Made by a program: the position numbers and the translations under genes
In this document: positions 1 through 7,677 of the stretch, piece by piece
Layout of the letters: every line of letters starts with the position of its first letter
Position numbering within the stretch: the first letter of the stretch is position 1
The notes under the pieces: model-generated
The model's database searches: none
What the model was told of the DNA's origin: nothing
Seen by the model: only the letters and a program-made list of their open reading frames with translations
Source of the DNA: Labilibaculum sp.
GTDB taxonomy: Bacteria > Bacteroidota > Bacteroidia > Bacteroidales > Marinifilaceae
DNA: 64,000 nt
Assembly (NCBI GenBank): GCA_016342745.1
Contig: JAEINT010000010.1
Coordinates: 151,403 to 215,402 of the forward strand
Direction of reading: 5' to 3'

Positions 1-182
1 ACGGATTTTGTGAGCATCCAATAGAATACGGTTGGAGTAGTTATTTGAGTTGCATATCCTCTAAGCCTACCAAAATAAGAAGAGAAGTGGTTCTTGAATG
101 GTTTTGCGATAAAGAGAATTTTGAATATTGTCATGAGCAATTAATGCCCGTTGATGAAATGGAAGAATATTTGGAATTGTAA
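1..182 (+). CDS. REP-associated (Y1/IS200-like) transposase, C-terminal fragment
   Basis: The frame enters from outside the window and stops at 180-182. The visible residues (GFCEHPIEYGWSSYLS and onward) are the C-terminal tail of the Bacteroidota Y1 transposase family tied to REP elements, which cleaves and rejoins single-stranded DNA hairpins. The catalytic HUH and Tyr residues are not visible, so activity cannot be judged. The same residues recur exactly in the next copy. If an intact gene exists, its N-terminus lies left of base 1. The family call is good; completeness is unknown. Confidence 0.7.
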   Translation, partial: GFCEHPIEYGWSSYLSCISSKPTKIRREVVLEWFCDKENFEYCHEQLMPVDEMEEYLEL

Positions 183-183
183 A

Positions 184-271
184 CCCCGACAGGTCTATCG
201 ACGCTGTCAGGTTTAATGAAATAAAATGGGAAACCAAAAACCTGTCAGCGTCTGCAAGACCTGACAGCGTT
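184..271. repeat. REP-like palindromic element, copy 1
   Basis: Two imperfectly complementary arms are visible: 201-214 pairs with 238-251 (14 bp, one mismatch), and 188-196 pairs with about 258-266 (one mismatch), giving nested hairpins around CTGTCAGG/CCTGACAG cores. The position directly behind a RAYT stop codon is the expected REP context. The left half also lies in the frame open into the next transposase remnant. Confidence 0.7.
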
Positions 272-631
272 AAAATACCGAAACCACACCTTCACTTTTC
301 GCACTTCTTTAATGCATACACCAAATATTTAAATAAGCGTAACAAGCGCCATGGCTCTCTTTTCGAACGTGCATTTAAACGCAAGTTGATTTCCGACGAA
401 GCATATTTTAAAAACTTGGTTTTGTATATTCATCGTAACCCAGTGCATCACGGATTTTGTGAGCATCCAATAGAATACGGTTGGAGTAGTTATTTGAGTT
501 GCATATCCTCTAAGCCTACCAAAATAAGAAGAGAAGTGGTTCTTGAATGGTTTTGCGATAAAGAGAATTTTGAATATTGTCATGAGCAATTAATGCCCGT
601 TGATGAAATGGAAGAATATTTGGAATTGTAA
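272..631 (+). pseudogene. REP-associated transposase, N-terminally truncated copy
   Basis: The reading frame is open from about 158 to the stop at 629-631 but has no ATG, GTG or TTG before 386. From 272 it encodes recognisable family sequence: KPHLHFSHFFNAYTKYLNK, then RHGSLFERAFKRK, YFKNLVLYIHRNP and GFCEHP. The FFNAYTK, GSLF and IHxNPVHHG blocks are typical of REP-associated tyrosine transposases. The N-terminal HUH part is absent, replaced by the previous unit's tail and REP, so this is a remnant made by tandem duplication. The REP upstream is itself read through in the same frame. Expression is unlikely. Confidence 0.7.
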
Positions 632-632
632 A

Positions 633-720
633 CCCCGACAGGTCTATCGACGCTGTCAGGTTTAATGAAATAAAATGGGAAACCAAAAACCTGTCAGCGT
701 CTGCAAGACCTGACAGCGTT
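633..720. repeat. REP-like palindromic element, copy 2
   Basis: This repeats the 184-271 element exactly, offset by 449 bp, directly after the stop of the truncated transposase. It is followed by a 34-bp scrap (728-761) matching the coding segment for KPHLHFSHFF, and then by unique sequence. Confidence 0.7.
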
Positions 721-854
721 AAAATACCGAAACCACACCTTCACTTTTCGCACTTCTTTAAAGATTAACTCAGATTAGTACTTGTGACAAAAAAAGCTGT
801 AGTTTTGCAATTCTCATTTAAGGTAAGAGCATCAATCAGCATAAAATAATAACA

Positions 855-1280
855 ATGAATATAAAAATAGTCGATTACGGAATTTGTAAAGCGATAGGAG
901 AAACGAAGAAAGATATTGTTCGGGCTAGTGCAACAGGATACTATTTGCATTCTGATGATATGGAGTTTGTAGAAAAAACTGATCTTATTCATCCTAAGCC
1001 AGGCTTGAGTTTTGGAATAAGCTATCAGTTCGAACAGGATTCGGAAGAGGCGAAATTGGTTGATTATGTGTGCAGAATAAGACATCCTAAGTTGGTGAAT
1101 CCAACAAGCAAGGAACAATTTACTGAATGCTCAGAGGAAAAAGATTGTTATACTGATGAGTTAGGCTATGACTTCTACACGTTTGCATTAGACTGGGAAA
1201 TGCAGCTAGGAGAATGGGTGTTCGAAATCATTTGTGATGACAAGATCATGTGCAGTCAGACATTTTTATTGAGAGAATAA
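855..1280 (+). CDS. DUF3859-like hypothetical protein
   Basis: A 141-residue soluble protein with no signal peptide or membrane segment. The order 'KPGLSFGISYQF ... RIRHPKLVNPTSKEQF ... GYDFYTFALDWEMQLGEWVFEI ... SQTFLL' resembles DUF3859, a small beta-rich family of unknown function with a conserved hP-nP stretch and a C-terminal GxW block. The match is by eye and tentative. The gene stands alone: a transposase array lies upstream and a bidirectional hairpin separates it from purU. The ATG at 855 is the first start after the array, so the promoter must lie in 762-854. Confidence 0.55.
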   Translation: MNIKIVDYGICKAIGETKKDIVRASATGYYLHSDDMEFVEKTDLIHPKPGLSFGISYQFEQDSEEAKLVDYVCRIRHPKLVNPTSKEQFTECSEEKDCYTDELGYDFYTFALDWEMQLGEWVFEIICDDKIMCSQTFLLRE

Positions 1281-1300
1281 ATCAAGTTATAATAAAAAAC

Positions 1301-1337
1301 AAAATGGTCTTCCGACACTAGTTCAGAAGACCATTTT
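1301..1337. terminator. Bidirectional intrinsic terminator
   Basis: A perfect 12-bp stem (1301-1312 with 1326-1337), with A and T tracts on its outer sides, lies between the convergent DUF3859-like gene and purU and can serve both strands. Confidence 0.8.
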
Positions 1338-1367
1338 GCATTTGGAATATTTTCAGATTGAATTGTT

Positions 1368-2228
1368 TTAAAAAACAATGGTACGTGTACCATCCACAAT
1401 AATTCGATGTTCTGCTTTGTAGGCAAGAGCACGAGCTAGTACGATACGCTCTAAATCACGACCTTTACGGATTAAATCTTTAATGGTGTCCTTGTGGGTA
1501 ATACGCATAATATCTTGCTCAATAATTGGCCCTTCGTCCAAATCTTCAGTTACAAAGTGGCTGGTTGCTCCAATCATTTTAACACCTCGTTCGTAGGCTT
1601 GCTTGTACGGGTTTCCACCAACAAATCCTGGTAAAAAAGAGTGATGTATGTTGATGATTTTATTTTTGAATGCATCAATAAAAGTAGGTGATAGCACTTG
1701 CATGTAACGCGCTAAAATTACCAAATCGATGTTGTGTTCTTTTAGTAAGGCAATTTCCTTCTCTTCCTGCTCTTGTTTGGTATCCTTAGTGATTGGAAAC
1801 ACATGATATGGAATGCCGTGAGCATCTGCAATTGGTTTTAGGTCCGGATGATTCGATACAATCAAAGGAATCTCGATGTCGTATTCGTTCATGTTGTAAC
1901 GCCACATAATTTCCTGCAGACAATGGTCGTATTTCGAAACGAAAATGGCTACACGTTGCTTTTGGTTCGAAAATTCGATTCGCCAGTGCGCACTAAATTC
2001 TTTGGCAAGCGGCTCAAAAGCTTCGTGAAGTTTGGAAGCTGGTACTGTCGAATTAGACATGTTCCATGCTATTCGTAAGGAGAAAAACTGCTGATTTTGG
2101 TTTACATGCTCATCTAAATCGATGATATTGCCGCCTATTTCATATATGAATTGAGTTATTTTTGCTACAATCCCATTTTGATCGGGACAAGTGAAGAGTA
2201 AAAAGGCATTTACATTGTTTTCAGACAT
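1368..2228 (-). CDS. purU: Formyltetrahydrofolate deformylase
   Basis: PurU hydrolyses 10-formyl-THF to THF and formate, supplying formate to PurT and balancing one-carbon pools. The 286 residues show an N-terminal ACT domain (about 5-85, starting FLLFTCPDQNGIVAKI) and a formyl-transferase-type catalytic domain. The latter has the signature NIHHSFLPGFVGG and then GATSHFVTEDLDEGPII, giving the conserved Asn, His and Asp. The length matches the family (about 280). The ATG at 2228 gives a complete ACT domain. The gene is monocistronic, with hairpins at 1301-1337 and 2557-2608 on its two sides. The ACT domain suggests control by Met/Gly as in E. coli (family knowledge). Confidence 0.95.
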   Translation of the reverse strand: MSENNVNAFLLFTCPDQNGIVAKITQFIYEIGGNIIDLDEHVNQNQQFFSLRIAWNMSNSTVPASKLHEAFEPLAKEFSAHWRIEFSNQKQRVAIFVSKYDHCLQEIMWRYNMNEYDIEIPLIVSNHPDLKPIADAHGIPYHVFPITKDTKQEQEEKEIALLKEHNIDLVILARYMQVLSPTFIDAFKNKIINIHHSFLPGFVGGNPYKQAYERGVKMIGATSHFVTEDLDEGPIIEQDIMRITHKDTIKDLIRKGRDLERIVLARALAYKAEHRIIVDGTRTIVF

Positions 2229-2659
2229 AATTGTACTATTAATCGGAGCTTACGCCCGATGGTTAATCTTAATTAATAGTTGAAAAAGTAAAGCTAACGA
2301 AATGTCCGTTATTGATAGGTGTGTAGTGCAAAATTAGAAATTTTGAACAATTATTAATTATTAATTTTGAATTATTAATTGAAAAAGGAGAAGATTGTTT
2401 CAAATGTGATACCATTTTTAGTTGTGTGAAAATCAATCACGCCCTAAACGTTTATGAAAATAACGTTTACATTATTTAGATGGTATTATAATGTATTGTT
2501 TAAATTACAGGCTGAGTGGCATCTATTTTGGATGAGATATTCGATGGATTTGTAGGTTACAACAAACCCAGGATGATAGTAGCTTTGCTCCATTACCCTG
2601 GGTTGTAAAAATTTGAACCTTTTGGGCTCATTTATATTGTTATTCTTGAAATTGCATAT
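2229..2659. other. Intergenic region purU / PFK, no gene
   Basis: 431 bases without a credible gene. The right part holds the PFK 3' hairpin (2557-2608). The left part, very AT-rich, must contain the purU promoter. There is an AT-rich quasi-palindrome around 2349-2381 (repeated attattaat). I saw no riboswitch-like architecture. Confidence 0.6.
2557..2608 (-). terminator. Interrupted hairpin downstream of PFK
   Basis: TTACAA plus CCCAGG (2557-2562, 2567-2572) pair with CCTGGG plus TTGTAA (2597-2608), giving a 12-bp stem with a 4-base bulge and a 24-base loop about 50 bp past the PFK stop. No strong U-tract follows on the minus strand, so terminator function is probable but not certain. Confidence 0.5.
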
Positions 2660-3880
2660 CTACTCCCAATTCAATATTTTAGTGAAGATGTAGTTCTCTG
2701 CATCAGGAAGATAAGCTTTAGCAGCTTCCATATCTTCTGCAGTTAGGTAATGCAGATTGTAATTGATTACAGATTGTACACGCTCACTATTCACATCAAC
2801 CAAACGAGGCTTAACCTTACCATTTTCGTCTTCTACATCTTTAAGGAAAAGAGGAGAAGCATTTCCGATAGGATCGACGGTTACCATACATTTCGAGTGA
2901 CCTTGTTTGAATAAGGTGTAAACACCATCGCCTAAAAGTGTACACAATGTCAAATCGAAACCAATTGGACGACAACAACGCAAGCCAAATCCTAGTTCAA
3001 CTGGGCGAGTTCCGATGTTAAGATCGTAAGATTTCATTTTACGCTGAATTAGCATGTTGAAAACGTGCGATTTACTTACGTTGAACAATTCAGGGTGTCC
3101 GTGAGCGTCGTAGGTAAAGTTAACGCCAGTACTTTCAATTTCTTCATCGCTCATAAAATGGAAAACACCTTCGCTAATAACGGCAGCTCCATAGTTTAAG
3201 CCCATAATTCTTCTTTTAATGATAGAAGAGATCACCAATTGAGCAATTTTTTCTGCTGAAATGCTGGTTTTGTTAAACATTTCAGGAATAATGATCATTG
3301 GTAAGTGACAAGCTGTACCAATTCCGAAAGCAAGGTGACCTGCTTCACGACCCATGGCAGCTAAAACGAACCAATTTTGCGATGTTCTGGCATCTTCGTA
3401 AACAGTAGTTGCGATCTTTACACCTTCATCTTTTGCTGAGTGAAAACCAAATGTTGGTGATCCTTCTGGTAAAGGTAGATCGTTATCAATTGTTTTAGGA
3501 ACGTGAATATTTGAAATGTTTACGTTGTGTTCTTCTAAGTACTTAGAGATTCTGTTTGCTGTTGAAGCAGTATCATCGCCACCAACTGTAACCAATAGTT
3601 TCACATTGTTTTCAACGAAAAAATCGGTAGAAAAATCAGTATCTTTTGGCTTAAAACGACTCATTTTAAGGTGAGATCCACCCTTTGTGAAAATTCCATC
3701 AAGAGTTGCGAAATCAAGATCAACCATATCGCGATCTTCTGAAAAAAGACCTTTGTAGCCTTCATGCAAACCGATAACTCGGTAACCATTTCTTAAAAAT
3801 ACTTTTCCTACACTACTAATCACGGTGTTAATGCCCGGAGCCGGACCACCACCACACAGAATTACAACAGAATCTTTCAT
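2660..3880 (-). CDS. Phosphofructokinase, PPi-dependent type by active-site residues
   Basis: A 406-residue PFK-A-fold enzyme that phosphorylates fructose 6-phosphate at C1. Phosphoryl-donor loop: CGGGPAPGINTVI (9-21). GGDD at 100-103 has Asp where ATP enzymes have Gly (E. coli G104), and PKTIDND at 128-134 has Lys where E. coli has G124. This D/K pair is the established mark of pyrophosphate-dependent enzymes, which act reversibly in glycolysis and gluconeogenesis. MGREAGHLA supports the substrate site. The length (about 400) fits the long clade, not the 320-residue ATP enzyme. Single gene with its own 3' hairpin. Automatic annotation would probably say 6-phosphofructokinase. Confidence 0.85.
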   Translation of the reverse strand: MKDSVVILCGGGPAPGINTVISSVGKVFLRNGYRVIGLHEGYKGLFSEDRDMVDLDFATLDGIFTKGGSHLKMSRFKPKDTDFSTDFFVENNVKLLVTVGGDDTASTANRISKYLEEHNVNISNIHVPKTIDNDLPLPEGSPTFGFHSAKDEGVKIATTVYEDARTSQNWFVLAAMGREAGHLAFGIGTACHLPMIIIPEMFNKTSISAEKIAQLVISSIIKRRIMGLNYGAAVISEGVFHFMSDEEIESTGVNFTYDAHGHPELFNVSKSHVFNMLIQRKMKSYDLNIGTRPVELGFGLRCCRPIGFDLTLCTLLGDGVYTLFKQGHSKCMVTVDPIGNASPLFLKDVEDENGKVKPRLVDVNSERVQSVINYNLHYLTAEDMEAAKAYLPDAENYIFTKILNWE

Positions 3881-4263
3881 TGGATAAATTGGTGTTTATT
3901 TTTTTAAAGATTGGGCAAAGATAAATGATTTTTTGCTGCATCAAAATGGATAGCTTGCTGTTGTTTGGCTTAAATAGGTTTTGATGTGCGAAGAATACTA
4001 TTGCAGCTATCCTTGCGTTAAGGATTGTAGTGAAAACCCCACAACAAAGCTTGAGCTTAGCGAAAGACTGCAGTGAGGAGTTGTAACGGAAAGCCTGACC
4101 TGTGTGTGGTTTTTAGCGGAGGGAAGGGAACGCCCAATTTTTGTTTGTCAATTATTTGCTCGAAAATAATATTTTGTAAACTGCGCGCTTTGTTTTAAAT
4201 TTATAGGGACACCACTTCCTTAATACTCTTCAATAATGTTTTACTAACTTTTAAATCACAATT
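3881..4263. other. Divergent intergenic region PFK / S9 peptidase
   Basis: 383 bases with no gene. 3881-4010 is AT-rich and holds the PFK promoter. 4011-4135 is a GC-richer structured element described separately. 4136-4263 leads into the peptidase gene and must hold its promoter. Confidence 0.6.
4011..4135 (+). ncRNA. Structured intergenic repeat-like element
   Basis: A clearly GC-richer block within AT-rich DNA. Nested complementarity is visible: GCGTT (4015-4019) with AACGC (4129-4133), AAAACCCCAC (4033-4042) with GTGTGGTTTT (4104-4113, one mismatch), and a local AAGC-TTGA-GCTT hairpin. The wording 'AGGATTGTAGTG ... CGGAAAGCC ... GGGAACGCCC' resembles a recurrent Bacteroidota intergenic element I have seen, possibly an Rfam Bacteroidota motif; I cannot confirm the family. 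It could equally be a decayed palindromic repeat. Confidence 0.35.
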
Positions 4264-6186
4264 ATGAAACGTAATTATTTGATTTTGATTGCCTTTTTAT
4301 TTTTAATGGCGGCCTGTAAGCCTGAAAAGAAAGAAGTTCAGGTTCCATCGTATACGATTGAACAATTTTATAAAAACACAAATATTAGTGGTGGTTCATT
4401 CTCTAGCGATGGGAGTAAATTATTGGTAAGTAGTAACGAGACAGGTATTTATAATTTGTTTGAACTGCCTGTTGATGGTTCTCCTATGAAACAGTTGACG
4501 AATTCGGAAAAAGAATCATTTTTTGGATTAAGTTACTTTCCAAATAGCGATAAACTTCTTTTGTCGTATGACCAAGGAGGGAATGAGAACAATCATATCT
4601 ATATGAGAGATGAAGAAGGTACAATTACTGACTTAACACCTTACGAAGGTGCTAGAGCTGGATTTTGGGGATGGGATAGAGACGAAAAGAGTTTTTATTT
4701 TCAGTCCAACAAGCGCAATCCTCGCTTTATGGATTTGTATCAGTTATCTCTAGAATCTATTGAAAAAGGTAAGCTAAGTCCGAAATTGTTATATGAAAAC
4801 AATGATGGAATGGATGTTGCTGCCAAAAGCAAAAACAATAGATATTTAGCGCTAACGCAAAGTATTACTACCAATAACAACGAAATGTATTTGTATGACA
4901 GACGTACAGGTAAGAAAAAGCACATTTCAAAGCACGAAGGCGATGCAACTTTCAATCCTCAGTTTTTTAGTTTAGATCACAAGCATTTATACTATTTGTG
5001 TAACGAAGATTCTGATTTTGTTTATTTGAGTAAATACGATTTAGAATCTGGTAAGAAAGAAATGATTTATAAGGCTGATTGGGATGTTTGGTATGCCTAT
5101 GATTCCTACAATGAAAAATATCGAATTATTGGTATTAATGAGGATGGAAAAACCAATGTTAAAATGATTGACTTAAGCACTAAGAAAGAGGTGCAACTGC
5201 CAGAGATTAAAGGTGGTGATATTAAGTCTGTTGGGTTAACTAAGGATGAAAACCGTGTTCGTTTGGTAGTTGGAACTTCTGTTTCTCCGAATAATATCTA
5301 CGTTTTTGATATGGGAGATACAAAGGCTAAAAAATTGACCAATACTTTAAATCCTGAAATTGATGTTACCAATTTAGTAGAGGCAAAAGTGATTCGTTAC
5401 GAATCTTTCGATGGGGTGCAGATTCCTGCAATTTATTACCAACCTAAAATAGCTTCGGCCGAGCATAAGGTACCAGCTGTAGTTTGGGTACATGGTGGTC
5501 CTGGAGGACAATCCAGAGTGAGCTATTTTTCTTTAATTCAGTATATGGTGAATCAAGGCTATGCTGTTTTGGCTGTTAATAATCGCGGAAGTAGTGGTTA
5601 TGGCAAAAAGTTTAGATCGATGGATGATAAGAAACATGGTGAAGACGATTTAAAGGATTGTATTTGGGCTAAGAAATTTTTAACTGGAACTGGTGTTGTT
5701 GACGAAAGTAAAATTGGAATTATTGGTGGGTCTTATGGTGGTTACATGACCATGGCAGCTTTAACTTTCGCTCCAGAAGAGTTTGAGGTCGGCGTAAACA
5801 TCTTCGGTGTAACCAATTGGTTGCGTACCTTAAAATCAATTCCTCCGTATTGGGAGTCTTTCCGTAAAGCATTATATGCCGAAATGGGAGATCCTACAAC
5901 CATTGATTCTGTAGCTTTATATAATAAATCGCCTTTGTTTTTTGCTGATCAAGTAACAAAGCCATTATTAGTATTGCAAGGAGCAAATGATGTTCGTGTA
6001 TTGCAAGTAGAGTCGGATGAAATTGTAGCAGGAGTAAAAGCGAATGGAGTTCCTGTAGAATATGTTGTATTTGATGATGAAGGACATGGATTCCGTAAAA
6101 AAGAGAATGAAATTAAAGGTTACGGACAGGTTGTTACTTTCTTAGATAAATATTTAAAGAAAGAAGAAGCAAGTGAAATGAAATAA
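4264..6186 (+). CDS. S9 family prolyl oligopeptidase-like lipoprotein
   Basis: A 640-residue secreted serine peptidase. The lipobox LMAAC puts the acylated Cys near residue 18, so it is a periplasmic or outer-membrane lipoprotein. Residues about 35-370 form a WD40/PD40-like beta-propeller that gates access (repeats such as GGSFSSDGSKLLVSS). About 390-640 is an alpha/beta-hydrolase domain with oxyanion HGGPGG, nucleophile GGSYGG (Ser490), Asp576 in GANDVRV and His608 in GHGF. The full triad implies activity on short Pro-containing or other oligopeptides (family knowledge). Length is normal for DPP/acylaminoacyl-type S9 enzymes. It is monocistronic and ends in a strong terminator. Confidence 0.93.
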   Translation: MKRNYLILIAFLFLMAACKPEKKEVQVPSYTIEQFYKNTNISGGSFSSDGSKLLVSSNETGIYNLFELPVDGSPMKQLTNSEKESFFGLSYFPNSDKLLLSYDQGGNENNHIYMRDEEGTITDLTPYEGARAGFWGWDRDEKSFYFQSNKRNPRFMDLYQLSLESIEKGKLSPKLLYENNDGMDVAAKSKNNRYLALTQSITTNNNEMYLYDRRTGKKKHISKHEGDATFNPQFFSLDHKHLYYLCNEDSDFVYLSKYDLESGKKEMIYKADWDVWYAYDSYNEKYRIIGINEDGKTNVKMIDLSTKKEVQLPEIKGGDIKSVGLTKDENRVRLVVGTSVSPNNIYVFDMGDTKAKKLTNTLNPEIDVTNLVEAKVIRYESFDGVQIPAIYYQPKIASAEHKVPAVVWVHGGPGGQSRVSYFSLIQYMVNQGYAVLAVNNRGSSGYGKKFRSMDDKKHGEDDLKDCIWAKKFLTGTGVVDESKIGIIGGSYGGYMTMAALTFAPEEFEVGVNIFGVTNWLRTLKSIPPYWESFRKALYAEMGDPTTIDSVALYNKSPLFFADQVTKPLLVLQGANDVRVLQVESDEIVAGVKANGVPVEYVVFDDEGHGFRKKENEIKGYGQVVTFLDKYLKKEEASEMK

Positions 6187-6209
6187 AAGTTTCAGTTAAT
6201 ATAAAAAAG

Positions 6210-6239
6210 AAAGGCAGTAATCATTCGATTACTGCCTTT
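6210..6239. terminator. Bidirectional intrinsic terminator
   Basis: A perfect 13-bp stem (6210-6222 / 6227-6239) with loop ATTC and flanking A and T tracts lies between the convergent S9 peptidase and superoxide reductase-like genes. Confidence 0.9.
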
Positions 6240-6258
6240 TCTATTTTGTTGAGATAAC

Positions 6259-6639
6259 TTATTCAGCTATTTCTACTAACTTTTCATCTGAGTGCCAAAG
6301 ACCATGCTTGGTACAGAAAGCTGTAGCTGTCAATTTCATTTTACGAGATGGAACTACGTAAAAATCAACTTCTGCTTGATTCGCTTCACCACCTAGAATT
6401 CCTGTAGAGAAAGTTGCTTGTGTTAACATTTTCTCACCATCCCAAAGCTGAACCCAAGCTACATAGTGATCGAAATCATCTGGATGAGCGTAAGCATCAC
6501 CAATTTTCACTTTTACTTTGAATTTTTCACCTTTTTTAGCTGATTCATCACAGTAAACGAAAGCAGAATGTCTATCGATATAATCTTTCTTAGCTTCACC
6601 ATCAATGGTGTTAATGTCTTGGTATCTATTAATTTTCAT
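6259..6639 (-). CDS. Neelaredoxin-type superoxide reductase-like protein
   Basis: 126 residues of the desulfoferrodoxin/neelaredoxin iron fold, which reduces superoxide to H2O2 at a square-pyramidal Fe(His4Cys) centre. Ligands are visible as H24, H52 and H58 (HPDDFDHYVAWVQLW) and C109/H112 (CTKHGLW). No N-terminal desulforedoxin Cys4 domain is present. The usual E-K-H-x-P stretch reads DRHSAF, so the conserved Lys that guides superoxide is Arg (R23) and the Pro is missing, which makes turnover uncertain. It lies 57 bp downstream of the peroxiredoxin gene, probably in one operon, so the peroxide it makes would be handled by that enzyme. Confidence 0.85.
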   Translation of the reverse strand: MKINRYQDINTIDGEAKKDYIDRHSAFVYCDESAKKGEKFKVKVKIGDAYAHPDDFDHYVAWVQLWDGEKMLTQATFSTGILGGEANQAEVDFYVVPSRKMKLTATAFCTKHGLWHSDEKLVEIAE

Positions 6640-6696
6640 GTTTTGTTTTTTTGATTTTATTCCCGATAAATCGAGATGAGAGGATTATTATTTTGA

Positions 6697-7329
6697 TTAG
6701 TTTTTACTCAAATACTCAGCAACGCCTTCAGCAGTTGCATTCATTGCTTCTTCTCCTTTGATCCAGTTCGCAGGACAAACTTCGCCATTTTCTTCGAAAT
6801 GCTGCAATGCATCAACCATACGAATTGCTTCATCAACGCTTCTTCCTAAAGGTAAATCGTTAATTACAGAATGACGAACAGTACCTCTTTTGTCGATTAA
6901 GAATAATCCACGGTAAGCAACAGGAGCTCCAGATGAAGTAGCATTTCCTTCTGCATCGTAATCGTACTCAGAAGCTAATACACCATAGTTTTCAGAAATA
7001 GTTTTCGATAAATCGGCAACTAATGGGTAAGTAACACCTTTAATTCCACCTTTGTTTTTTTCTGTGTTCAACCATGCGAAGTGAGAAAATTCAGAATCAA
7101 CTGAACAACCAACAACGGCCACGTTTCTTTTTTCAAATTCAGCTAGCTTTTCTTGGAAAGCAAGAAGCTCTGTAGGGCAAACAAAAGTAAAATCAAGAGG
7201 GTAAAAGAAAAATACTACTTCTTGTTTTCCTACAAATTGCTCTAATGAGAAACCTTCAACAATTTGATTTCCTTTTACTACAGCTGCAGCTGAGAATGCT
7301 GGCGCTTTTTTACCAATTAATGTTTGCAT
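6697..7329 (-). CDS. Typical 2-Cys peroxiredoxin (AhpC/Prx1 family)
   Basis: 210 residues from the ATG at 7329, where the thioredoxin-fold start MQTLIGKKAPAF is canonical. An upstream in-frame start at 7407 adds 26 atypical residues and is rejected. The peroxidatic Cys is C51 in FTFVCPTELLAF and the resolving Cys C185 is in GEVCPANW. It reduces H2O2 and alkyl peroxides, with electrons from AhpF or thioredoxin (neither is in the window). It is cotranscribed with the neelaredoxin-like gene. The AT-rich leader suggests its own stress promoter, but no OxyR site is evident to the eye. Confidence 0.95.
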   Translation of the reverse strand: MQTLIGKKAPAFSAAAVVKGNQIVEGFSLEQFVGKQEVVFFFYPLDFTFVCPTELLAFQEKLAEFEKRNVAVVGCSVDSEFSHFAWLNTEKNKGGIKGVTYPLVADLSKTISENYGVLASEYDYDAEGNATSSGAPVAYRGLFLIDKRGTVRHSVINDLPLGRSVDEAIRMVDALQHFEENGEVCPANWIKGEEAMNATAEGVAEYLSKN

Positions 7330-7677
7330 GATTATTTTATTTTTAAGTTTATTATTTCTATTTTTTTGTATGCTTGCAAATGTAGAATTGATTTGAATAA
7401 GGTACAAATTATATTAATCAATAATCTTTATATAAGCATCGAGAGAATTAATATCGTAGAATATGAAATGCTGAAATAATCAGAGTTTCAGAGATATCTA
7501 AAATTGTAATGCTTATCGAGATTCCGAAAGTTTTTATTTGAGTGATATTTTTTAGATTTGTAATGAATACCAAATTTCTTTTTTAGAAATTCGATATTGA
7601 AGATACATATAATTCGTGAAAGATATTACGATGAAGACTTCATTTTGGAGACTTTATAATTAGTTTGAAAAGTAGAT
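7330..7677. other. Divergent promoter region, peroxiredoxin / esterase
   Basis: 348 AT-rich bases between divergent genes. No ORF, repeat or hairpin of note was seen. It must hold the promoters of the peroxiredoxin operon (leftward) and the esterase gene (rightward). Confidence 0.5.

Larger units (their letters stand above)
1..761 (+). repeat. Tandem array, 449-bp period, RAYT C-terminus plus REP
   Basis: Bases 1-312 recur at 450-761 with no difference that I could find, so the period is 449 bp and about 1.7 units lie in the window; the array continues off the left edge. Each unit holds the C-terminal half of a REP-associated transposase followed by a REP-like palindrome. After base 312 the first copy continues into transposase coding sequence, whereas after 761 the second copy runs into unrelated DNA, so the array ends inside a unit. 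The last copy therefore carries a coding scrap (728-761) downstream of its REP. Tandem duplication by recombination is inferred. Confidence 0.9.

Noticed and set aside
765..1118. 117-residue minus-strand ORF opposite the DUF3859-like gene
   Set aside because: Low-complexity Phe/Tyr/Ile-rich translation, with the sense ORF having a better family match and a terminator.
6697..7407. Longer start for the peroxiredoxin
   Set aside because: The 26 extra residues are absent from the family and the ATG at 7329 opens the standard fold.
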